Assembly: GCA_034096865.1 (NCBI GenBank)
Contig: JAWQFJ010012124.1
Coordinates: forward strand, 1-15,077
Source of the DNA: Theodoxus fluviatilis
Lineage: Eukaryota; Mollusca; Gastropoda; Cycloneritida; Neritidae
Direction of reading: 5' to 3'
Length of the DNA stretch: 15,077 bases
Shown: piece after piece, positions 1 to 15,077 of the stretch
Position numbering within the stretch: position 1 is the first letter of the stretch
How the letters are laid out: each line of letters begins with the position of its first letter
The notes under the pieces: generated by a model
The model's database searches: none
What the model was told of the DNA's origin: nothing
What the model saw: the letters and a program-made list of their open reading frames with translations, nothing else
Made by a program: the position numbers and the translations under genes

Positions 1-420
1 TATTTGGCATGTGTGACGTGATCATTTGACGTCGAATAACGTGACGTAATTTCGAGGAGATTGGACATTGGAGAAAAAGAAGGATTTTTTTTATCCCTTC
101 AGGTTTACTGGAGGTCCTCACAGCTTTATGGATAGCTCACTCGGTAGTGCGTCGAATAATTTTTTTTTTGTCGCTGGGACATGCTTGGTTGTAGGGGATG
201 CGCGTACGGGTTCGAATCCGCACAGAAGCTTTTTTTTTTTTAATGTGTGTATGGTATTCGAGAGAGAGAGAGAGAGAGTCACCCCACCTGTTGTTGTACA
301 CGTGAGAGGTTGCGGGTTCGAACCTTATTTTCCCCCCTCTTTTCTCGAGAGGTTGCGGGTTCGAACCCGATCTTTGTTGTTGTTGTTTTTTTAATGCCAT
401 AACCTGGAGGTTCAGCGCCA
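1..420 (+). repeat. tRNA-like SINE-derived repeat cluster
   Basis: This stretch has no credible gene. It contains RNA polymerase III-style internal promoter sequences: a box-A-like TAGCTCACTCGG at 133-144, followed by box B GGTTCGAATCC at 209-219 and a T-run at 230-241 that could end a pol III transcript. Two further B-box units follow in tandem, GGTTCGAACC at 315-324 and GGTTCGAACCC at 358-368. Both are preceded by the same GAGAGGTTGCG sequence, which marks a 43-bp-spaced duplication. A GA microsatellite lies at 260-278 and a GTT-rich tail at about 373-392. The box A to box B spacing (about 75 bp) is longer than in a true tRNA and no cloverleaf folds, so this reads as tRNA-derived SINE sequence, probably two or three degraded or nested copies. 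The family is not recognised. Short ORFs here on both strands are repeat artefacts. Confidence 0.5.
14..49. promoter_or_regulatory. Cluster of CRE-like TGACGT sites
   Basis: Three TGACGT cores lie within 36 bp: TGACGTGA at 14-21, TGACGTCG at 27-34 and TGACGTAA at 42-49, spaced 13-15 bp apart. These resemble half or full binding sites of CREB/ATF-type bZIP proteins. They could be chance or part of an interspersed repeat; no start site can be assigned. Confidence 0.25.
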
Positions 421-445
421 GCGGTTTTTATCATCACGAAGTTGA

Positions 446-453
446 TGACGTCA
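446..453. promoter_or_regulatory. Palindromic CRE (TGACGTCA)
   Basis: A perfect TGACGTCA palindrome, the consensus CREB/ATF site, lies about 320 bp upstream of the promoter-like repeat that precedes the retrotransposon ORF. The sequence is seen directly; function is not established. Confidence 0.3.
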
Positions 454-473
454 AACTATTTATGACGCCGGCC

Positions 474-524
474 AAAGACACTATTATCTAAGATAAGATA
501 TTGGATATTGTCTTTGCGCCAGCA
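474..524. repeat. Imperfect inverted repeat (stem-loop)
   Basis: The arms CAAAGACACTAT and ATATTGTCTTTG pair over 11 of 12 positions around a loop of about 22-26 bases that contains GATAA-type sequence (CTAAGATAAGATA). The flanking bases (GGC before, GCGCC after) extend the symmetry a little. It may be the remnant of a small inverted-repeat element. Confidence 0.4.
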
Positions 525-554
525 TATACGTCCCACACTCAGATGCTTTCAGCC

Positions 555-700
555 AATAAAATGAACTAAACTGCACAGAGTAAGACCTGGCCAGCAGAAC
601 ACGCTGCTTTATTAATTACACAGGCCATGAAATAGAATAAAATGAACTTAACTGCATAGAGTCAGACCTGGCCAGCAGAACACGCTGCCTTTATTAATAA
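555..700. repeat. Tandem duplication, two units, period 81 bp
   Basis: The sequence starting AATAAAATGAAC at 555 recurs at 636. The shared part covers about 64 bases (555-618 and 636-700) and includes GACCTGGCCAGCAGAACACG. The copies differ at roughly three substitutions and one inserted C. The 17 bases between the units (621-637) recur at 4932-4948, see findings. Confidence 0.75.
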
Positions 701-770
701 CTAGCCGCTTCGCGGCCAGGCAATGCGCAAACCGTCAAAGCCACATACAAAGCCAAATTCTTCAGCCGCC

Positions 771-1006
771 ATTTTGTTTTTCTCATTACGTAACCATAAC
801 CAAAAATGTGTTCACAGATCTTCATCATTTGACTTTACCAACCCACACACCAAATTTCGGGATAATCGGAGCACTTTGAGTTTTTGGCGGCCATCTTGTT
901 TGTGCCCACTTCCGGTTACCATGGCAACGCCATTTTTTTTAAACCCCACCATGACCTGACCCTGGCCCACATCTAACCCCATTCCAAGTTTTAAGTCGAT
1001 GGGAAC
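771..1006 (+). repeat. Promoter-like repeat, copy 1 (5' of the retrotransposon)
   Basis: This ~236-bp segment is repeated in the same orientation at 4622-4860, about 91% identical by eye. Two blocks are perfectly conserved: 811-860 (50 bp) and 886-928 (43 bp). The second block carries, in order, a YY1-type site GCGGCCATCTTG (887-898), an ETS-type site CACTTCCGG (907-915) and a palindromic RFX X-box GTTACCATGGCAAC (915-928). A textbook YY1 site GCCGCCATTTTG (765-776) overlaps the left edge, and a bZIP-like TTACGTAA lies near 786-793. The first codons of the retrotransposon ORF (ATG at 999) overlap the right edge. It may be the retrotransposon's own 5' UTR and internal promoter, or an independent repeat into which it inserted. 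A short ORF at 723-959 reads through it but looks like no known protein. Confidence 0.7.
886..928 (+). promoter_or_regulatory. YY1 + ETS + X-box cassette, copy 1
   Basis: A 43-bp block contains abutting matches to YY1 (887-898), ETS (907-915) and RFX (915-928) motifs. The ETS and X-box motifs share one G. It is unchanged in the second repeat copy (4741-4783), although sequence on either side differs. There is no TATA box. This layout resembles TATA-less pol II promoters, and YY1 sites also set initiation in some LINE 5' UTRs. Its promoter role here is inference. Confidence 0.4.
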
Positions 1007-4000
1007 TCCTGTGTCTCGACACAGTCGTCCATTATTTCCTCAGCCGCCATTTGTCGCTTGCCCTGTTCCTACGTCGTCACCCAGATGCTCGCAGCACGAA
1101 GTGCTGTTGCCCCTTGCTCCTCCTGCGCAGACTCCATCAGCGCTTGCGCCGCCTTCTGGGCAGTGTTGGTCACTGCCCTCCTCCACGCTGCCGCCTGTGT
1201 CGCCGCCTGGTTCCCAGATGCCGCCGTCTCAACTCGTGACGCCGCCTGCCCCTCCGCAACCTACTTCTGGCCCCGTGGTTGCAGCCTGCAACATGACACC
1301 TGCTTCTGGTGTCACCACGCCCAAATCGACCGCTGACTGGGCGTCAGTCCTTCCCATCCTGCCTACCCCGTCACCGTCCCAGCGTGATCAGCCGCATAAG
1401 GTGACTTTGTCGTCTCCTGAGACGCCGCCCCGGCCTGCCCTTGCTGGACACCAGTCTACTGACATTAAGGTGATGTCTTTTAATGCACAGTCTGTGCGCC
1501 CCAAGACGGATGAGATCCGTGACATCATCACAGACAAGTGTGTTGACATTGCCTTTTTCACAGAGTCATGGCTCTCTGAGAGGGGTGATGAGGCGAAGAT
1601 CGCCGAGCTGACGCCACCATCCCATAGGACTGAGTCGTTTCCTAGGACAATCGGCGTGGGTGGAGGCATTTGTGTTGTGTACTGTAAGCAGCTCGAACCC
1701 CATCTCTTCTTCAAGAAACTTTGTAGTTTTATGTCGTTTGAAGCTGTTGAGGTCCGCCTTGAACTTCCAAACACTGCCTTGTGCTTTGTGTGCGTTTACC
1801 GCCCTCCACCTAGCAAAGCGAACCTCTTGAAAGATGCTATGTCCATTGAAGAGTTTTCCGACTTGGCAGACTCTTATACATGTCATCATCCACTATTCGT
1901 GGGTGACTTCAACTTTCATTTCGAGATTGAGTCTGACTGCTATGTTCGCAAGATTAGAACAATACTGAAAGAACACAGCCTTGTCCAACTGGTTGACGTC
2001 CCGACCCACAAGCGGGGTCACACCCTAGATTGGCTCATTGTGCGAGAGACTGAGTCCTTGGTCGGTTCCGTCTCAGTGCAGGATGTTTACATGTCTGATC
2101 ACTTTGCCGTCTTTTTCAGCGTTGACGTTGCCAAACCTAAGCGTGTTCTCAAGACTATTTCATCCAGAAATTTCAAAAAGATGGTCATTGATGATTTTTC
2201 GCTTGATGTTCGGAGCAAATTGAATGCTCTGCAAGATGTCTCTGATGCCTCCCTGGTTGATATGTACAATTCCTCTCTCATTGAAGCCCTTGATCTGTGC
2301 GCGCCTCTTGTCACCAGGCGTGTCACTGACCGTCCGTCCGCCCCGTGGCTGACGGATGAGATAAAAGAGGCCAAGCGTGAACTACGCCGTGCCGAGGGGC
2401 GCATGCAGACCACTGGGTTGACGGTCCATCGTCAGATTTTTCAGAATTTGCGCAGCAAGCTCAAGGCGCTCCATAGACTAGCTAAGCAAAACCATTTTTG
2501 CTCTCGACTCTCAGAATGCACAACCACCAAGGCACTGTATTCCGTGACAGATGACTTGTTCCACCCTGACTCTGCGGCTGTTCTGCCAAAGTCCATCCCT
2601 GCCCCTGAGCTTCCCGATAAGTTAGCTGATTTCTTTGATGAAAAGATTGAGAAACTCCGCCGTGAGCTTGACGCGACAGATTCTCAGGCTCGGTTTGCTT
2701 CCTTCGATGGTAGGGTGCTCGCTGCGTTTGTGCCTGTCTCGGAAGATTTCACTCGCAAGCTGATTCTTGCCTGCCCTTCAAAATCTTGTTCTCTTGATCC
2801 GCTGCCCGTTTCACTGCTCAAGCAGTGTCTTGATGATGTGGTCCCTGTTATCACAAGGATCATCAACATCTCCCTCACCACTGGTACCGTACCGGAGCGT
2901 CTCAAGCAGGCTGTTGTCATTCCCCTTTTGAAAAAGTCTGGACTTGACCCTGAGTGTTTGAAAAACTTCCGTCCCATTTCGAATCTTCCCTTTGTTTCAA
3001 AACTACTTGAAAAAGTCATTCTGTCCCAACTTCAAGAACACCTTCTAGCCAACGGCCTGCTTGACACGTTCCAGTCCGCCTACAAGAAAAACCACTCCAC
3101 TGAAACTGCTTTACTTCACATCTCTGACCTCCTGCTCTCCTCCGCCGACAATAAAGAAACCTCTGTCCTTGCGCTGTTGGACCTGTCCGCTGCGTTTGAC
3201 ACTATTGATCATTCTATCCTTATTTCTCGTCTCTCTTCTACCTTTGGCATCTCTGGTTCAGCTCTTACCTGGTTCTCATCCTACCTATCTGACCGCAAAC
3301 AAACTGTCTCTGTCAATGGCCTTCTTTCTTCTCCCAGAGCACTCAAGTACGGAGTCCCTCAGGGCTCGGTGCTTGGGCCAGTTCTGTTCACACTCTATAC
3401 CCTGCCCCTTTCTGACATCATCAAAGCCCACAACTGCAATTTTCACAAATATGCTGACGACACCCAGCTTCAAGACTCCGCTCCTCCTCGTGACCTGTCT
3501 ATCATTCTCCACAACTTATCTCTCTGCATTTCCTCCATCAAAGACTGGATGCTCCAAAACAAACTCTGCCTGAATGACAGCAAAACTGAATCCCTCTGTG
3601 TGGGTTCTCAGAAGTCACTGTCTCTTGTTTCTGATCACTTTTTGGAGGTGGGTGGGACTGAAATTCCATTTCAAAAGTCTGTTAGGGATCTGGGTGTTTT
3701 GATTGACTCAACACTCTCAATGCATGAACAAATCAGTCAGATTTGCCGCTCCTGCAACTTCCAACTGAGAAAGATCTCCTCTGTCCGTAGCTTTCTCACA
3801 CAAGAGGCTGTCATTCAGCTTGTCACTTCCTTCATTCTAAGCCGTCTCGACTACTGCAACTCCCTGCTTGCAGGACTACCATCCAAACAAATCTCTCGCC
3901 TTCAGCGGGTTCAAAACAACGCTGCCCGTCTCATTTTCAGAAAATCCAAGAGAACACATGTTACCCCTCTTTTCATGAAACTCCACTGGCTTCCTGTTGA

Positions 4001-4298
4001 GTACAGGATCCAGTACAAACTCGCCACTCTCGCCTTCCGTTGCTTTGATGGAACTCTGCCGCCCTATCTCTCATCTCTTCTTCAGATCTACCAACCCTCT
4101 CGCTCTCTCCGCTCAGGCTCCGAAAAACTTCTCTGCAAACCTAAAACCACCACCAAATCCTTTGGCCAGAGATCCTTTCACTTTCAAGCACCTTCTGTCT
4201 GGAATGCTCTGCCGTCATCTCTCCGTGGCATCACTTCTCTTCCTTCCTTCAAATCTAACCTCAAGACCCATTATTTCCGTAAAGCTTTTTCAGTGTAG
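999..4298 (+). CDS. CR1/L2-group non-LTR retrotransposon polyprotein (endonuclease-reverse transcriptase)
   Basis: This is an intact 1,099-residue ORF for the mobilising enzyme of a non-LTR retrotransposon, which nicks target DNA and copies its RNA there (target-primed reverse transcription). Residues 1-154 are proline/serine-rich with no visible fold. Residues ~155-375 form an apurinic-type endonuclease: FNAQS near 161, TES with E189, GDFNFH at 302-307, LDW with D344 and SDH at 366-368. The reverse transcriptase follows from about 640: NFRPISNL, SAYKKNHSTET, LLDLSAAFDTIDH with D728/D734, GVPQGSVLGP at 785-794 and the catalytic YADD at 818-821. The C-terminal region has the LDYCNSLLAGLP, RLQRVQNNAARL and LHWLPVEYRI signatures usual in CR1, L2 and Rex1-like elements. 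No stop, frameshift or lost catalytic residue is seen, which suggests a young copy. A separate upstream ORF1 is not found. The ATG at 999 is the first in frame but lies in repeat sequence, so the true start may be later. Confidence 0.95.
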   Translation: MGTPVSRHSRPLFPQPPFVACPVPTSSPRCSQHEVLLPLAPPAQTPSALAPPSGQCWSLPSSTLPPVSPPGSQMPPSQLVTPPAPPQPTSGPVVAACNMTPASGVTTPKSTADWASVLPILPTPSPSQRDQPHKVTLSSPETPPRPALAGHQSTDIKVMSFNAQSVRPKTDEIRDIITDKCVDIAFFTESWLSERGDEAKIAELTPPSHRTESFPRTIGVGGGICVVYCKQLEPHLFFKKLCSFMSFEAVEVRLELPNTALCFVCVYRPPPSKANLLKDAMSIEEFSDLADSYTCHHPLFVGDFNFHFEIESDCYVRKIRTILKEHSLVQLVDVPTHKRGHTLDWLIVRETESLVGSVSVQDVYMSDHFAVFFSVDVAKPKRVLKTISSRNFKKMVIDDFSLDVRSKLNALQDVSDASLVDMYNSSLIEALDLCAPLVTRRVTDRPSAPWLTDEIKEAKRELRRAEGRMQTTGLTVHRQIFQNLRSKLKALHRLAKQNHFCSRLSECTTTKALYSVTDDLFHPDSAAVLPKSIPAPELPDKLADFFDEKIEKLRRELDATDSQARFASFDGRVLAAFVPVSEDFTRKLILACPSKSCSLDPLPVSLLKQCLDDVVPVITRIINISLTTGTVPERLKQAVVIPLLKKSGLDPECLKNFRPISNLPFVSKLLEKVILSQLQEHLLANGLLDTFQSAYKKNHSTETALLHISDLLLSSADNKETSVLALLDLSAAFDTIDHSILISRLSSTFGISGSALTWFSSYLSDRKQTVSVNGLLSSPRALKYGVPQGSVLGPVLFTLYTLPLSDIIKAHNCNFHKYADDTQLQDSAPPRDLSIILHNLSLCISSIKDWMLQNKLCLNDSKTESLCVGSQKSLSLVSDHFLEVGGTEIPFQKSVRDLGVLIDSTLSMHEQISQICRSCNFQLRKISSVRSFLTQEAVIQLVTSFILSRLDYCNSLLAGLPSKQISRLQRVQNNAARLIFRKSKRTHVTPLFMKLHWLPVEYRIQYKLATLAFRCFDGTLPPYLSSLLQIYQPSRSLRSGSEKLLCKPKTTTKSFGQRSFHFQAPSVWNALPSSLRGITSLPSFKSNLKTHYFRKAFSV

Positions 4299-4625
4299 TG
4301 CCCCTAGGGCCTGACTGCTTCCTGAGAACAGTTAGTGCATTGTACATATCTGTATAAACTGTTTGTTTTGTTTTGTTTTTTCGTCTGTATGAATGTTGAC
4401 TGAATGTCTGGTTTGTGTTGCTGTGTTGTTTTATATCACCTGCTTTTCATCTTTGTTTCTCTTACCTTGATGTATATTACTTTCATATACATTCCTATTG
4501 TGTGTTTTTTTTTTACTTCTATTTTCTTTTTCTTTTTTTTTCTTTTTTTTTAGGCGCTTTGAGTCTCACTGTGTGGGAGTATTGCGCGGTATAAAAGTGA
4601 TTTATTATTATTATTATTATTATTT
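4299..4625 (+). other. Retrotransposon 3' UTR and (TTA)n tail
   Basis: This stretch is non-coding. It is T-rich (runs such as TTTTGTTTTGTTTTTTCG and CTTTTTTTTTAGG) and ends in a conserved-looking GCGC/TATAAA segment and a (TTA)n run from about 4600 to 4623. In this LINE group the 3' end is the part recognised by the reverse transcriptase, so these last ~70 bases are the likely template-recognition signal. That role is known for the family and inferred here. Confidence 0.75.
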
Positions 4626-4860
4626 TGTTTTTCTCGTGACGTAACCATGGTAACCGAAAAATTTGTTCACAGATCTTCATCATTTGACTTTACCAACCCA
4701 CACACCAAATTTCGGTCAAATCAGAGCACTTTGAGTTTTCGGCGGCCATCTTGTTTGTGCCCACTTCCGGTTACCATGGCAACACCATTTTTTTTAACCC
4801 CACGTTGACCTGACCCCGGCCATCACCTAACCCCATTCCAAGTTTCAAGTCGATGGGAAT
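4622..4860 (+). repeat. Promoter-like repeat, copy 2 (3' of the retrotransposon)
   Basis: This is the direct repeat of 771-1006, beginning exactly at the end of the (TTA)n tail and stopping at the same GTCGATGGGAA where copy 1 runs into the ORF. Conserved blocks are 4666-4715 and 4741-4783. Its left part carries TGACGTAA and an additional X-box-like GTAACCATGGTAAC, where copy 1 has a deletion. After 4860 the sequence continues uniquely into AGACAGACAGACAC-type simple repeat and TTATATATAGAGATG (about 4885-4931), which looks like the tail of an interspersed element. Confidence 0.7.
4741..4783 (+). promoter_or_regulatory. YY1 + ETS + X-box cassette, copy 2
   Basis: This block is identical over 43 bp to 886-928. 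It carries YY1-type GCGGCCATCTTG (4742-4753), ETS-type CACTTCCGG (4762-4770) and RFX X-box GTTACCATGGCAAC (4770-4783). There is no ORF directly downstream of this copy. If it is active it would fire toward the host exons on the opposite strand. Function is inferred from motifs only. Confidence 0.35.
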
Positions 4861-5085
4861 AAAACAGTGGAAACGTATAAGTGTCACACAGACAGACAGA
4901 CACACAGACAGCTCAATTATATATAGAGATGCAGGCCATGTAATAGAAATGTCGGCTTCCTTGGCGGAGGTTTGCGCTCTCAGACTGCTCTCTAATTTTC
5001 ATACATGTTTGTGTATGCACACAAACAACCACCTCACAGCACATTGTGTACGCAAAAGAAATAGTCAAGAAAAGCAGCCATTTAC

Positions 5086-14639
<9,554 letters not shown>

Positions 14640-15077
14640 CTGTGGGAACGAGAATGAGACATTATATCGTTGAGACTAACGCAAATAATTATACAGCATA
14701 TGCTTTTCGATTGTGCGCCATTAAGTGTGTGTGCTTAATACAAAAAGGGGATTAAAAGTGAGTATGTGTTAAATGAAAACCTCAAAATCATGCAGTCACA
14801 AAACACTTTATTCGGGCATTCATGAAATACTAGCGGCGATTGGTAATACATTAAATGGCCAAAACATTCAGGCATTACATGTTACATATAGGCCTACGTA
14901 ACGTCCAGAGGTATTACGGAATATCTTGAAACGCTGAAACGCCGTTAAATAAAACTATCTAGGAAACAACACCAACCCCCCCCCCCCCCCCCCCAGATAG
15001 ACATACTTTAACCACTTAATGGAATCAATAGGTGCACATATTATACAAGGAGTAGCCTCAATGGTGCGAAGCATTTT
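14640..15077. other. Intron upstream of exon A, no exon seen
   Basis: This is AT-rich sequence with no CH-domain-like coding on the minus strand, so the first part of CH2 and CH1 must be further upstream. The only marked feature is a run of 19 C at 14976-14994. Confidence 0.6.
14976..14994. repeat. (C)19 homopolymer
   Basis: Nineteen uninterrupted C residues are present (G on the host gene's sense strand). The length in an assembly may be unreliable, as homopolymers of this size are prone to sequencing error. Confidence 0.9.

Larger units (their letters stand above)
999..4625 (+). mobile_element. CR1/L2-like LINE insertion, body and 3' end
   Basis: The element comprises the endonuclease-reverse transcriptase ORF, a T-rich 3' UTR of about 300 bp and a (TTA)n tail. 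The last ~70 bases before the tail (GGCGCTTTGAG at about 4553, then GCGCGGTATAAAAG) match the GCGC stem plus TATAAA-like 3' end that CR1/L2-group elements and their SINE partners show, followed by a short tandem microsatellite rather than poly(A). The 5' limit is uncertain: it could be near 1007 (right edge of the duplicated repeat), 771, or about 638. It lies antisense to the host gene whose exons begin at 5086. Confidence 0.85.

Noticed and set aside
131..241. True tRNA gene
   Set aside because: Box A and box B are too far apart and the acceptor and anticodon stems do not pair; it looks like a SINE.
3061..3573. 170-codon ORF in another frame of the LINE, and other internal ORFs at 1051-1336, 1388-1889, 2038-3019, 3285-3512 and 3997-4314
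   Set aside because: Shadows of the retrotransposon frame; none has a domain signature.

Overview
The window looks like part of an intron-rich animal genome, probably a marine mollusc. The evidence is short exons with GT/AG borders separated by roughly 0.4-1.8 kb introns, dense CA/GA/GACA/AT microsatellites, an intact CR1/L2-like non-LTR retrotransposon, tRNA-like repeat sequence, and an interspersed element packed with TGACCTTGA and GGAC repeats of a kind I associate with molluscs. The mollusc call is inference; nothing in the window proves it.

The main host gene is on the minus strand and covers at least 14639 down to 5086. Nine exons (A-I) can be reconstructed by hand from open reading frame, splice borders and phase continuity; a tenth (5575-5664) is a candidate. 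Exons A and B join across a phase-1 intron to give most of a second-type calponin-homology (CH2) domain. The later exons all have phase-0 borders and encode helical, spectrin-repeat-like segments. The best fit is the N-terminal part of a giant actin-binding spectrin-repeat protein of the nesprin/SYNE (MSP-300) type. Plakin and dystrophin-like relatives cannot be excluded. The CH1 exons should lie beyond 15077, and the C-terminal exons beyond position 1 or outside the recognisable sequence. Exon F carries a low-complexity linker with two TQT motifs that could bind the dynein light chain LC8.

Layout from left to right: 1-420, tRNA-like (SINE-derived) repeat debris with three B boxes; 421-720, a CRE palindrome, an inverted repeat and an 81-bp-period duplication; 771-1006, first copy of a promoter-like repeat; 999-4298, retrotransposon ORF (apurinic endonuclease plus reverse transcriptase, all catalytic motifs seen), with its 3' UTR and (TTA)n tail to about 4625; 4622-4860, second copy of the promoter-like repeat; 4932, a near-perfect 17-bp repeat of 621-637. 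Host exons begin at 5086. The intron 6042-7833 contains a probable helentron-like non-autonomous element (about 6298-7158) full of nuclear-receptor half-sites. The introns between 9733 and 13254 hold a 525-bp microsatellite compound, a ~780-bp purine tract (a pyrimidine tract in the gene's sense) directly upstream of exon D, and facing GT/CA arrays. The last 430 bases show no coding sequence.

The retrotransposon lies antisense to the host gene, inside or downstream of what is presumably an intron. No bacterial system, CRISPR array, rRNA or true tRNA is seen.
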